Assembly: GCA_947071285.1 (NCBI GenBank)
Contig: CAMTFK010000018.1
Coordinates: forward strand, 1 to 37,959
DNA from: an uncultured Bacteroides sp.
GTDB lineage: Bacteria; Bacteroidota; Bacteroidia; Bacteroidales; Bacteroidaceae
Direction: 5' to 3'
Length of the DNA stretch: 37,959 nt
Part shown: positions 23,449-31,898 of the stretch, one piece after another
Layout of the letters: the number at the start of each line of letters is the position of its first letter
Numbering within the stretch: position 1 is the stretch's first letter
The notes under the pieces: generated by a model
What the model saw: the letters and a program-made list of their open reading frames with translations, nothing else
What the model was told of the DNA's origin: nothing
The model's database searches: none
Program-made: the position numbers and the translations under genes

Positions 23449-25797
23449 ATGAAGAAACTTGTATATATACTCATTGCAACCCTGCTTCTGGCAGCTTGCT
23501 CCACTACCAAGCATCTGCCCGAAGGAGAAGTGCTCTACACTGGACAGAAGCCGATGATAGTGGAGAACCGTTCCGTAACTCCGGTTGGTGTGACGGCAAT
23601 GGAAGAAGTAGAAGCAGCCCTTGCCAAAGCTCCCAACAACTCTCTGCTGGGTAGCTCCGAATATCGCATCCCTTTTCCCTTCGGATTATGGGTGTATAAT
23701 GGCTTCAGCAAGTATAAAAAAGGTTTCGGTAAGTGGATATTCAATCGCTTTGCTGCCACTCCTGTATTCATGTCCACCGTCAATCCGGACATCCGTCAGA
23801 AGGTGGCAACGAATATCCTGCACGATTATGGTTACTTCAATGGCACGGTCAGCTACCAAACCTTTGTGAACCCCAAAGACAGCCTGAAAGCCAAGTTGCA
23901 ATATACTGTCGACATGCGTAATCCATACTTCATTGATACCGTTTATTATCGTGGTTTCAACGATACCACCATGCGCATCATCAATCTGGGACGTCGTCGT
24001 TCCCTCATCAGTCCGGGCGAGCAATTCAACGTCACCGACCTTGATGGTGAGCGTACCCGTATCAGCGGCCTGTTACGTAATATGGGTTACTACTATTTTC
24101 GCCCCGACTATCTGACTTATCAGGCAGACACAACGCTTGTTCCCGGTGGGCACGTCAGTCTGCGCATGATACCTGTTCCCGGTTTGCCGAAAGATGCCGA
24201 GCGTCCTTTTTTTGTAGGAAACACTAATTTCTATCTGCATGGTCCGCAGGGACAGATGCCGAACGATAGTCTTTATTATAAATCTTTCTGGATACACTAT
24301 TACAATAAGTTGAAGATACGTCCCAACATGCTTTATCGCTGGTTGCACTATCAGGGTTATCAAAGAAAGCGGCAGGAATTGGATAAGGGAGGTATGCGCC
24401 GCCGTCCGGACAAATTGTATAGCCAGTATCGTCAGACCCGTATTCAGGAGCGTCTGGCAAGCGTAGGCATTTTTCGCTATCTGGAAATGCAGTATACACC
24501 CCGTGATACCGCTCTCATCTCCGATACCCTCGACGTGAATATTCGCGCCATGTTGGATAAACCATATGATGCCGAGTTCGACTTCAATGTCACCATGAAA
24601 AGCAATAATCAGACGGGACCCGGCGCCGCCTTCACAGTAACCAAGAACAACGTCTTTGGCGGTGGTGAAACCTGGAACGTGAAAGTGAACGGCTCTTATG
24701 AATGGCAGACGGGCAAAAATAGTAGCTCGTTGATGAATAGTTATGAGTTGGGGTTATCTTCTGCACTTACTTTTCCGCGCATTGTCTTTCCCCGTATGGG
24801 CGATAAGGAGTATGATTTCCCGGCTTCGACTACTTTCCGCGTCTACATAGACCAGATGAACCGTGCCAAGTACTATAAGTTGCTTGCTTTCGGTGGAAAC
24901 GTCACATACGATTTTCAGCCTGTGCCCACCCGTAAGCATAGCATCACGCCTTTCCAGTTGACGTTCAATGTACTTCGTAATCCGACTGCGGCTTTTGAAG
25001 AGATACAGGCTCAGAATCCTGCGCTCTACGTCAGCCTCCGTAATCAGTTTATTCCTAAGATGGAATATACTTATACTTACGATAATGCTTCCCTGCGCAC
25101 TGTCCGTAACCCTATCTGGTGGCAAACGACGGTGGCTTCCGCCGGTAACCTGACTTCTTTGATTTACCGCGCATTCGGAGAACCGTTCAGCAAGGAAGAT
25201 AAGAAACTGATGGGGGTTCCCTTTGCCCAGTTCCTGAAGTTGAATTCCGAGTTCCGCTATCATTATCGGATAGATAAGAACCAGATGATTGCTTCCCGCA
25301 TCGCGGGCGGAGTGATTTGGTCCTACGGAAATGCGACCACTGCGCCTTATACCGAGCAATTCTATATAGGTGGTGCCAATAGTATCCGTGCTTATTCCGC
25401 ACGCAGTATCGGTCCCGGCGGCTATCCGCCCAATAAGGAGAAGAAGTATTCTTATATCAACCACGTGGGAGACATCCGTATGGAGGCAAATGTGGAATAC
25501 CGTTTCCGTATTCTCGGTGACTTACACGGTGCCATATTCCTTGATGCGGGTAACGTCTGGCTGATGCGTAAAGATGAGGCTCGGCCCAATGGCGAACTCA
25601 CTTTAAAGAATTTCCCCAAACAAATAGCTTTGGGTACGGGTGCAGGTTTGCGTTACGACCTGGATTTCCTTGTGTTCCGTTTGGACTGGGGTGTGGCGCT
25701 GCACGACCCCTATGAAACAGGGAAGAAGGGATACTACAATATTCCGAAGTTCAAAGATGGTATGGCATGGCATTTTGCAATAGGTTATCCGTTCTAA
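23449..25797 (+). CDS. tamL: BamA/TamA-family outer-membrane lipoprotein (TamL-like)
   Basis: The 782-aa protein begins at MKKLVYILIATLLLAAC, a lipoprotein signal with Cys17. The alternative upstream GTG at 23413 would add 12 charged residues and is less likely. POTRA-like repeats occupy about residues 20-330 (KLQYTVDMRNPYFIDTVYYRGF, GERTRISGLLRNMGYYYFRP). The C-terminal half is an Omp85-type beta-barrel (FYIGGANSIRAYSARSIGPG includes the conserved R-G-Y/R-A-Y strand motif of lid loop L6) ending in AIGYPF. Omp85 lipoproteins next to TamB in Bacteroidetes have been called TamL. Its role is presumed to be outer-membrane protein or lipid assembly with TamB. Confidence 0.85.
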   Translation: MKKLVYILIATLLLAACSTTKHLPEGEVLYTGQKPMIVENRSVTPVGVTAMEEVEAALAKAPNNSLLGSSEYRIPFPFGLWVYNGFSKYKKGFGKWIFNRFAATPVFMSTVNPDIRQKVATNILHDYGYFNGTVSYQTFVNPKDSLKAKLQYTVDMRNPYFIDTVYYRGFNDTTMRIINLGRRRSLISPGEQFNVTDLDGERTRISGLLRNMGYYYFRPDYLTYQADTTLVPGGHVSLRMIPVPGLPKDAERPFFVGNTNFYLHGPQGQMPNDSLYYKSFWIHYYNKLKIRPNMLYRWLHYQGYQRKRQELDKGGMRRRPDKLYSQYRQTRIQERLASVGIFRYLEMQYTPRDTALISDTLDVNIRAMLDKPYDAEFDFNVTMKSNNQTGPGAAFTVTKNNVFGGGETWNVKVNGSYEWQTGKNSSSLMNSYELGLSSALTFPRIVFPRMGDKEYDFPASTTFRVYIDQMNRAKYYKLLAFGGNVTYDFQPVPTRKHSITPFQLTFNVLRNPTAAFEEIQAQNPALYVSLRNQFIPKMEYTYTYDNASLRTVRNPIWWQTTVASAGNLTSLIYRAFGEPFSKEDKKLMGVPFAQFLKLNSEFRYHYRIDKNQMIASRIAGGVIWSYGNATTAPYTEQFYIGGANSIRAYSARSIGPGGYPPNKEKKYSYINHVGDIRMEANVEYRFRILGDLHGAIFLDAGNVWLMRKDEARPNGELTLKNFPKQIALGTGAGLRYDLDFLVFRLDWGVALHDPYETGKKGYYNIPKFKDGMAWHFAIGYPF

Positions 25798-25840
25798 TGG
25801 TAAGTTTTGTACAATAGAACTAAATTATGAACTAATTGTC

Positions 25841-25872
25841 TACCTTTGTTGATTATATTTTTTGTAATTTTG
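25841..25872 (+). promoter_or_regulatory. Bacteroides promoter of the nucleotidyltransferase gene
   Basis: TAATTTTG (25865-25872) is an exact TAnnTTTG -7 element, preceded by TTTG at 25845-25848 as a -33 element with a 16-bp gap. TACCTTTG (25841-25848) also matches the -7 consensus and could give a second start. The gene begins 49 bp downstream. Confidence 0.65.
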
Positions 25873-25921
25873 CCAGCGTAATCAACAGTGATACACTAAC
25901 CTATTTTTAATAATAACTAAT

Positions 25922-26833
25922 ATGAAACCAACTTTATTCTTATTGGCAGCTGGTATGGGCAGCCGTTATGGTGGCTTGAAGCAATTGGACGGTCTGGGCC
26001 CCAATGGCGAGACTATTATGGATTACTCTATTTACGATGCCATTAACGCTGGATTCGGCAAGCTCGTTTTCGTTATCCGTAAGGATTTTGAGAATGACTT
26101 CCGTGATAAAATTATTTCTAAATACGAAGGTCACATTCCGTGCGAACTGGTATTCCAGTCTATTGACGACCTGCCCGAAGGCTTCACTTGCCCCGAAGGT
26201 CGTACAAAACCTTGGGGAACCAACCATGCTGTAATGATGGGTGCCGATGTAATTAAAGAACCGTTTGCAGTGATCAACTGTGATGATTTCTATGGTCGCG
26301 ATTCTTTCCAGGTGATGGGTAAGTTCCTGTCTGCACTGCCTGAAGGTTCAGAGAATGTATATTCTATGGTAGGTTTCCGTATCGGCAACACGTTGAGCGA
26401 TAGCGGTACGGTGTCTCGTGGACTTTGTGGCACGGATGCCAAGAATCTGCTTACTTCTGTTGTTGAACGCACCAAGATTCAGCGTATGGATGGCGAAGTG
26501 AAATATGTAGATGATAATGGTGAGTGGGTAGCTACTCCCGAAACTACTCCGGTAAGTATGAACTTCTGGGGCTTCACTCCCGACTACTTCGGATATAGCT
26601 GCGAGTTCTTCAAGAGCTTCCTGAGCGACCCGAAGAATATGGAGAATCTGAAGAGCGAATTCTTCATCCCGTTGATGGTGGATAAGTTGATTCAGGACGG
26701 CACTGCTACGTGCGAGGTTCTTGACACTACAAGTAAATGGTTTGGCGTGACTTATCCGGAAGACCGCCAGAGTGTTGTAGATAAAATCCAGGCTTTAGTG
26801 GACGCGGGTGAATATCCTGCCAAGCTGTTTTAA
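25922..26833 (+). CDS. Sugar-nucleotide-type nucleotidyltransferase
   Basis: The 303-aa protein begins with LFLLAAGMGSRYGGLKQ (residues 5-21), the nucleotide-binding G-x-G-x-R loop of the NTP_transferase fold. The metal-binding Asp-rich motif is INCDDFYG near residue 120. This family (glucose-1-phosphate thymidylyl/uridylyltransferase-like) activates sugar phosphates to NDP-sugars. No C-terminal hexapeptide repeat domain is present. Substrate is not evident. It carries its own promoter and converges on the ABC exporter gene with a terminator hairpin between them. It is not part of the minus-strand peptide cluster. Confidence 0.82.
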   Translation: MKPTLFLLAAGMGSRYGGLKQLDGLGPNGETIMDYSIYDAINAGFGKLVFVIRKDFENDFRDKIISKYEGHIPCELVFQSIDDLPEGFTCPEGRTKPWGTNHAVMMGADVIKEPFAVINCDDFYGRDSFQVMGKFLSALPEGSENVYSMVGFRIGNTLSDSGTVSRGLCGTDAKNLLTSVVERTKIQRMDGEVKYVDDNGEWVATPETTPVSMNFWGFTPDYFGYSCEFFKSFLSDPKNMENLKSEFFIPLMVDKLIQDGTATCEVLDTTSKWFGVTYPEDRQSVVDKIQALVDAGEYPAKLF

Positions 26834-26871
26834 GTTTGGAGACTTTGCGAAAGCAATTTAAAATTAGGAAT

Positions 26872-26910
26872 GAAAGGGAGTCATCGTGAGATGGTTCCCT
26901 TTCTTATTAT
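26872..26910. terminator. Hairpin terminator between convergent genes
   Basis: GAAAGGGA (26872-26879) pairs with TCCCTTTC (26896-26903), and a TTATTATTTT tract follows on the plus strand. It serves the nucleotidyltransferase gene and could also stop the minus-strand exporter transcripts. Confidence 0.65.
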
Positions 26911-26919
26911 TTTCCCCTC

Positions 26920-28542
26920 TTAGAGGTGTATGCTGGCTTCGCAGGCTTCGGCCACGGCGGGGTGGTGGGTGATGAAGATGAAGGTTTTGCCTGTACAGTT
27001 GCTGCGCAGGTTTTTTATTAATTGCCGTTCGGTTTCGGGGTCGAGGGCGGAGGTGGCTTCATCTAATAATAAGATGTGTCCCGGGCGGAGGAGTGCGCGG
27101 GCGATGGCGATGCGTTGGGCTTGTCCTTCACTGAGGCCGCCACCTTGTTCGTTGAGACTGGTGTCGATGCTTTGCGGAAGAGAAAAGACAAAGTCGGCAC
27201 AGGCGGTACGGAGGGATTGGAACATTTCAGTTTCTGTGGCATGAGGATTACCCATGAGGAGGTTGTCGCGGATAGTACCACTGAAAAGGGTATTTCCCTG
27301 GGGGACGTAAACGAAGTTGGCACGTGTTTGCGGGGAGACTTCGAGAGTTGAGAGTTGAGAATTGAGTGTGATGCTGCCTTCTTGCGGGGTGGTGAGGGCG
27401 AGTAGCAGACGGATAAGAGTGGTCTTACCGGCACCCGTCTCACCTAAAACGGCGGTACAACTTCCGGCGGGGAAGTTGCAGGAGAAATGATTCAGTATCG
27501 GGCGGTCGCCTGATGAATAACTGAAAGTAATATCCTTTAGTTGCAAATCCGGCGTTGTCGCAAAGAACTCCGATTGCCCGGTCGTTTCGGCGGGTAGTTC
27601 TTCTAACTCCATTAATCGCTCCACGGCGGTGAGGGCGTTGATAAACGAAGGCAGCAGGCGCGAAAGGTCGAGTGCAGGGCGTTGCACTTTGCCTACTAAT
27701 TGCAGGAAAGCGGTCATCGTTCCGAAAGTGATGCTACCTGTGCTGAGGCGGACGGCTCCCCAGAGAAAAGCGGTGAGATAGCCGCCGGAGAATGCGAAAG
27801 CTACCAGTGTGCGTGCCGATAATGAAAAGCGTGTGCGTCCGAATATCTGGCTGCGGAGCGCATCTTGCAAGTCATCCAGTTTACCGATATGCCGTTCGCC
27901 CTGTTCCAGTGTTTTGATAACAGTGCGGTGTTGCAAGCTCTCCTGAATGATGGACTGAATACGACTGTCACTTTGCCGGATTTCCCGGGTATAGCGGCGC
28001 ATCCGTTTCATGTAGAAGCGGCTACCGAGAAGGAAGATAGGCAGGATTCCTACAACTACCCACGGCAGGGATGGGTCGAGTAGACAGAAGAAAATGAATG
28101 CAGCCAGCAACTGGACAATAGTGACAATGAAAGCGGGGATTGTACTGGTTAGTAGTCCTACGATGGCGGCAGTATCCTGCTCCACCCGGTTTACGATGTC
28201 TCCGGTGTGGAAACGCTCCAGTTCGTTCCAGCGGCTTTGCAGCAGTCGGGAGAAGAGGCGATGGCGCAAGGCATTTCCAGCTTCTACCTGCATACGGGCA
28301 CTGAGCCAGGTGTCGGCGGCACCACAAAGAAGTTGTGCTATCAGCAGGGCGATGGTGAGGATGGCGGCATGAGCCAGGCTTCCGGTAGCGGCACCTGTGG
28401 CAATATCTATGACGACTTTAGAGGCGTAGATAAATGCAAGAGAGACAGCTACACCGATAACCCCGGTGAAGCAGGATAGGAGGATACGTCCCCGTTGTCC
28501 GTGGGAGACTTCCCAGAGGTATTTTAATTGCGCTGTCTTCAT
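26920..28542 (-). CDS. ABC exporter, fused membrane and ATPase domains
   Basis: The 540-aa half-exporter has a membrane domain at about residues 1-310 with about six segments (for example GVIGVAVSLAFIYASKVVID, HAAILTIALLIAQLL, FIVTIVQLLAAFIFFCLL) and an ATPase domain at about 320-540. The ATPase carries Walker A GETGAGKTT, signature LSEGQAQR, Walker B ILLLDEATSALD and switch His ITHHPA. It resembles peptide/lipid exporters of the MsbA/lasso-D type. There is no N-terminal C39 peptidase domain. It follows the PqqD-like gene by 52 bp and is the last gene of the four-gene minus-strand cluster, suggesting it exports the cluster's product. A short repeat (27344-27366) encodes part of a loop in the ATPase domain. 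Confidence 0.85.
   Translation of the reverse strand: MKTAQLKYLWEVSHGQRGRILLSCFTGVIGVAVSLAFIYASKVVIDIATGAATGSLAHAAILTIALLIAQLLCGAADTWLSARMQVEAGNALRHRLFSRLLQSRWNELERFHTGDIVNRVEQDTAAIVGLLTSTIPAFIVTIVQLLAAFIFFCLLDPSLPWVVVGILPIFLLGSRFYMKRMRRYTREIRQSDSRIQSIIQESLQHRTVIKTLEQGERHIGKLDDLQDALRSQIFGRTRFSLSARTLVAFAFSGGYLTAFLWGAVRLSTGSITFGTMTAFLQLVGKVQRPALDLSRLLPSFINALTAVERLMELEELPAETTGQSEFFATTPDLQLKDITFSYSSGDRPILNHFSCNFPAGSCTAVLGETGAGKTTLIRLLLALTTPQEGSITLNSQLSTLEVSPQTRANFVYVPQGNTLFSGTIRDNLLMGNPHATETEMFQSLRTACADFVFSLPQSIDTSLNEQGGGLSEGQAQRIAIARALLRPGHILLLDEATSALDPETERQLIKNLRSNCTGKTFIFITHHPAVAEACEASIHL
27344..27366. repeat. Heptamer repeat in the ABC exporter gene
   Basis: AGAGTTG repeats with a period of 7 (AGAGTTG, AGAGTTG, AGAATTG). 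It codes in the minus frame for NSQLSTL within the ATPase domain, between the Walker A region and the Q loop (FVYVPQG). No complementary second arm was seen within the gene. Confidence 0.6.
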
Positions 28543-28594
28543 GCTTTATCTTCTTATAATGATTTGCTGCACGGAAAAGTGTGTCATATCACCC

Positions 28595-28861
28595 TTATTC
28601 TATGATTCCGGCTTTCAACCAGTCCTCTGTTACTTGGCGGGCATCGCGTGCGGCGGTGCCGGCTTCTACTTCGTAGTGTTCCGTGAGGTAGATGGCGAGC
28701 GTTTCGGCATCGAACTCTTTTCCTTCTACGCTTTTCCATAGTCGGGCGGCTGTGGGGTTCAGACTGATGATGTTACTGAAATCTACATTGCCGGTGCCGC
28801 TCTGCATGATGACGTATTCGTCGCCGACTTGGTGGAGGGTAAAGCCTTTCTTTATTTTCAT
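28595..28861 (-). CDS. PqqD-like RiPP recognition element protein
   Basis: The 88-aa protein begins at MKIKKGFTLHQVGDEYVIM (start at 28861; the frame is open further up to 28975, but that region overlaps the peptidase gene). It has the PqqD-type winged-helix layout: strands at residues about 6-30, then ISLNPTAARLWKSVEGKEFD, then YLTEHYEVEAGTAARDARQVTEDW. Such RRE domains bind the leader of a RiPP precursor and deliver it to a maturase or protease. It lies 20 bp after the S24/S26 peptidase gene and 52 bp before the ABC exporter. The precursor is not identified. Confidence 0.75.
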   Translation of the reverse strand: MKIKKGFTLHQVGDEYVIMQSGTGNVDFSNIISLNPTAARLWKSVEGKEFDAETLAIYLTEHYEVEAGTAARDARQVTEDWLKAGIIE

Positions 28862-28881
28862 GGGTGGTATATTTATTAATG

Positions 28882-29337
28882 TTAGATTCTTCTGAATATC
28901 GCCAGCAACCAGCGTCTTATGGGCATCATCTTTATCCACCAGAAGGAGTATCGCTGCCAGGTTCGTCCGCTGCAAGGATATTCTTTGTCTTTGCGTATGG
29001 CGGCAACCATGATTCCCATGACATCTGCTATATTGGTTTGTTCGGTTACTTTCAGGTTTCCGTCGCCCAGGAGTGTCAATTCCTGTCCGTTGCGGCGGAT
29101 GATACGGTGGAAGACGATGCGTCCCAGACTTTCCCTTGCCAGGACAACTGCGCCCGGTTGCAAGTCTGTTTCGGTGAAGGGACCTACAACGATGCGGTCG
29201 CGGCGGTCCACAAGAAAGGGATTCATACTGTTGCCCCGTATGATTAACGTCACAGTGTGTCCTTCGCTGATGAGGCGTGCCACTTCGGGGAGTAATACCT
29301 CGTTGGGGATGATTCTTTTCTGTTCGTTGTTTATCAT
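28882..29337 (-). CDS. Soluble S24/S26-family peptidase with Ser-His dyad
   Basis: The 151-aa protein starts at MINNEQKRIIP (29337); its ATG overlaps the HPr-kinase-like stop as ATGA. The frame is open upstream of 29337, but that part overlaps the kinase gene. Residues 33-42 (IRGNSMNPFL) carry nucleophile Ser37. VFHRII (His77) is at the place of the general base, where bacterial signal peptidase I uses Lys and ER-type or SipW-type enzymes use His. LLGDGN matches the GDN box. No signal peptide or membrane segment is evident apart from a C-terminal Trp-rich amphipathic stretch. It probably cuts a peptide substrate inside the cell. Genes of this kind occur next to PqqD-like and HPr-kinase-like genes in RiPP clusters. 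Confidence 0.72.
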   Translation of the reverse strand: MINNEQKRIIPNEVLLPEVARLISEGHTVTLIIRGNSMNPFLVDRRDRIVVGPFTETDLQPGAVVLARESLGRIVFHRIIRRNGQELTLLGDGNLKVTEQTNIADVMGIMVAAIRKDKEYPCSGRTWQRYSFWWIKMMPIRRWLLAIFRRI

Positions 29338-30263
29338 TTGTTTACTTTGATGGTGTTGTAACTTAGTTCGGCTGCTGCCTTGTCGGGCAGACATTTCAGA
29401 TGGTAGACCGGCAGGTTGGCGGCAAGGAGTTTCACGGTTTCTATAACGCCGTTGTTCAGGTCTTCCTCTGCTTTCAGGCAGGAACAAGAGGGCAACAGGG
29501 AGGCGAATGCACGTGCTGTTCCTTCTTTTTTTATGATATTCTCCGGAGCCTGTTCCAGGCGGACGAATGCGCCTACCGGAACAGAATCGTTCTTGTAGCA
29601 AGGCGTCTTTCCGCTCCAGGGCGAACCGTAGACGGTGCTTTCTCCGGTTTCCTTATTATAGTGGACGATGGGATTGTCATCATTCAGTAGTTCGCATTCG
29701 GGAATAGTCTCCAGCCATAGCCGGGTGTGCGTGCTCTTTCCCGTTCCGCTTTTCCCTAAGAAGAGGTAGCCTCGCCCATCTTTTTTAATGACGGAGGCGT
29801 GCATCAGTACGGTATCGATGCAGGCGGTCCTGAATGCATACACCATCATCAGTATATTATTGAGTACGAACGCATCTGCTTCTGTTTGGTGCAAAGACAA
29901 CGTGCCTGTGGTAAAGCCGGAGTGGAAACAGGCTGAATATTCTTTTGTGTCGTTCGGCGCAAGGATGTTGATGAGGTGCGAACCGGTGCCGGGTAGTGCG
30001 CTGATTCTGCACGTGGCACCTTCCCACTCGAACTCTACGAGTTGGCGGTATTGCTGATTTTCTTCCTCGTTGCTTCCTTTTTCCTGTTGAATGCTGAGTG
30101 AGAATATAATCTTACTCTTGCTTTCCGAAGATTCTTTTTCCGGCAAAAGGAAGGGGCATAGGGAAGGTATAAGTTCCTCTGACTTCCAGCCCGGAATAGA
30201 AGATGAAGTGCCGAACAGGTAGGGACCTACCCGGAATAGTTGCGCATTGCGTTCCTCTTTCAT
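29334..30263 (-). CDS. HPr-kinase-like P-loop protein of peptide cluster
   Basis: The 309-aa protein has a P-loop GKSGTGKST at residues 170-178, preceded by LMHASVIKKDGRGYLFLG and followed by NDDNPIVH, the layout of HPr kinase/phosphorylase-like proteins. The first 150 residues are beta-rich with no membrane segment. Such proteins accompany lasso-peptide and other RiPP clusters (for example PadeK, which phosphorylates the peptide tail). It heads a tight cluster: its stop overlaps the peptidase start as ATGA, and the PqqD-like gene and ABC exporter follow. A role in phosphorylating or regulating the peptide is inferred. A weak promoter-like TACCTTTA lies at 30308-30315. Confidence 0.7.
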   Translation of the reverse strand: MKEERNAQLFRVGPYLFGTSSSIPGWKSEELIPSLCPFLLPEKESSESKSKIIFSLSIQQEKGSNEEENQQYRQLVEFEWEGATCRISALPGTGSHLINILAPNDTKEYSACFHSGFTTGTLSLHQTEADAFVLNNILMMVYAFRTACIDTVLMHASVIKKDGRGYLFLGKSGTGKSTHTRLWLETIPECELLNDDNPIVHYNKETGESTVYGSPWSGKTPCYKNDSVPVGAFVRLEQAPENIIKKEGTARAFASLLPSCSCLKAEEDLNNGVIETVKLLAANLPVYHLKCLPDKAAAELSYNTIKVNK

Positions 30264-30307
30264 TCTTTTTTGTATAGTAATTGGGTTGCTGTTTGTTATG
30301 TACGACG

Positions 30308-30315
30308 TAAAGGTA
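30308..30315 (-). promoter_or_regulatory. Weak -7-like element before the peptide cluster
   Basis: Minus-strand TACCTTTA differs from TAnnTTTG at the last base. It lies 45 bp before the HPr-kinase-like start. If used, it lies inside the start of a possible small upstream ORF (30360) and so argues against that ORF. Confidence 0.3.
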
Positions 30316-30419
30316 GATGTATTCTTCTAATTTACCAAAGCTGCCGGAAGGATAATTCATCAGAAAGTGATATCCCTACATCTGTTGTCTATTGCTATGC
30401 CTTGATTCTTAGTTTGAAC

Positions 30420-31898
30420 TTAGTATTTATAAGTCAGCATGATACGCCCTTCCGAAGTGTTTGAGAACACATTGTCGTAATACTTATATTTTGTATCACG
30501 TGTGTAGTTCATAAATGTACCTGTCAGATACAGTTGTTTCCGTAATCTTGTATCCAGGCGAAGCCCCACTGCATGGAGGATGGCACGCGATTTGTCGCCC
30601 TGCGCATTGAGCGTCTTCGGGTCCACACGGTCCCAGTCTATGTCCTTGGGATATCCCTTCCAGGTGAACATGTGATATAGCTCGTAGATGGTGGTTACTG
30701 AGAAACGGTCTTTATAAGTGAAGTTGAAGTTGAGCTTGCTGCTGTAGCCGCTTGCCAGGTTGTAAATGCGTTCGTCCACTTGATAGTAGTCACTCAGTGC
30801 ACCACCCAGCAGTATGGCACTTAAATAAGCATAACCGTCTATTGCCCAATTCTTTTTCAGATTTCTTTTATAGATAAGTCCGCCACCTACCGAAGCGGGG
30901 GTACAGAATTTATAAGGCACCTTTGCCGAAACAGCCGAAATCGTGTCCGAATCGTAGTAATCAAAATGCTGGTACAATCCCAGACTCAGATAATGTTTCC
31001 GGTTGTTCACCAACTCTTTGGCCATCAGGCGTCCGATGATGTTCACCTGCCCCAACATGGGCTGTGCTGCCTGCCAGTTCAGGTTCGCCTCTATGGAGAA
31101 GTAATCGTAAGGTTTCGTATCCTTTGCATCGAAGCGGTCGCCGTACTCGATATTGATTTCAGTCGCCAATCCCATACCCTTATCCAGAATCTCATCTTTC
31201 AGTTCAAGCGTTCGTATGCCTGCGGAAACTTCTATACTTACATCGGGTATTCCGAACTGTTTGCCCGAAGTGGAACGGCGTCTCCAGGCATCACCGTTGA
31301 TGATACGGGTCAGCCCGCGCATCGGAGACACCACGAACGCGGCAACTTCCAGTCCGAAACGTGACCAGCCTGTTTTCCGGTCGTCAAGAATAAGGTCGGA
31401 CATGCGGTAAGTGACTTCCCCTAATGCCATTCCTCCGATGGGAGTAGCTATGATATCATTGGTGGAAGGATATTCGTTTTCCATGAACATTTCCCACATG
31501 AAGCTACCGCCGAAGGCAAACAGTCCGGACTGCCAGTAATTGTATCCGTTGGACCGGGCCGAGTTATAGTATAGGTTGCCATGATAAGGGTGCATAAACA
31601 TGTTGGTGCCCATAGCATCATTATCCCACACAAAGCCATGCTTGACGTTGTCTCTGATGGTATGCATATTGATGTAGGCGAAATCGGCTTTGCGGATGTA
31701 ACGGTCGAAAGCCCAGACGCCCATATTGATTCCGAACACCATGGTGCCCGCACGCAGTCCGTGTTTAGGGGCATAGAAAGCGATGTCGAGCGAGTCGGCA
31801 GGTTTAGGTGTGGCTATCCGGCGGCGGATGGCAAGCTGAGGGTAAGCAAAGTCTGTGACTATCAGCAATGTGAACAGAATCAATAGTAACTTTTTCAT
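30420..31898 (-). CDS. DUF3943-type envelope protein
   Basis: The product is about 492 aa starting at MKKLLLILFTLLIV (31898); the upstream TTG at 31931 is less likely. It has a signal peptide (about residues 1-20, cleavage near FAYPQ). The middle region (FGINMGVWAFDRYIRKADF, FVWDNDAMGTNMFMHPYHG, LFAFGGSFMWEMFMENEYP) matches what I recall as DUF3943, a Bacteroidetes family of unknown function. The later part has alternating strands and ends in Tyr (IMLTYKY), fitting an outer-membrane barrel. It lies upstream of the peptide cluster on the same strand with a 156-bp gap; co-transcription is possible but not supported by a clear signal. Minus-strand TATGTTTG (31903-31910) is so close to the ATG that it would imply a near leaderless mRNA. 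Confidence 0.72.
   Translation of the reverse strand: MKKLLLILFTLLIVTDFAYPQLAIRRRIATPKPADSLDIAFYAPKHGLRAGTMVFGINMGVWAFDRYIRKADFAYINMHTIRDNVKHGFVWDNDAMGTNMFMHPYHGNLYYNSARSNGYNYWQSGLFAFGGSFMWEMFMENEYPSTNDIIATPIGGMALGEVTYRMSDLILDDRKTGWSRFGLEVAAFVVSPMRGLTRIINGDAWRRRSTSGKQFGIPDVSIEVSAGIRTLELKDEILDKGMGLATEINIEYGDRFDAKDTKPYDYFSIEANLNWQAAQPMLGQVNIIGRLMAKELVNNRKHYLSLGLYQHFDYYDSDTISAVSAKVPYKFCTPASVGGGLIYKRNLKKNWAIDGYAYLSAILLGGALSDYYQVDERIYNLASGYSSKLNFNFTYKDRFSVTTIYELYHMFTWKGYPKDIDWDRVDPKTLNAQGDKSRAILHAVGLRLDTRLRKQLYLTGTFMNYTRDTKYKYYDNVFSNTSEGRIMLTYKY

Noticed and set aside
25922..26833. Nucleotidyltransferase as a member of the peptide cluster
   Set aside because: It is on the opposite strand, convergent, has its own promoter, and is separated by a terminator hairpin. 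Its fold is that of NDP-sugar enzymes.
26920..30263. Canonical lasso-peptide cluster
   Set aside because: No asparagine-synthetase-like cyclase, no transglutaminase-like B2 protease and no recognisable precursor are present.
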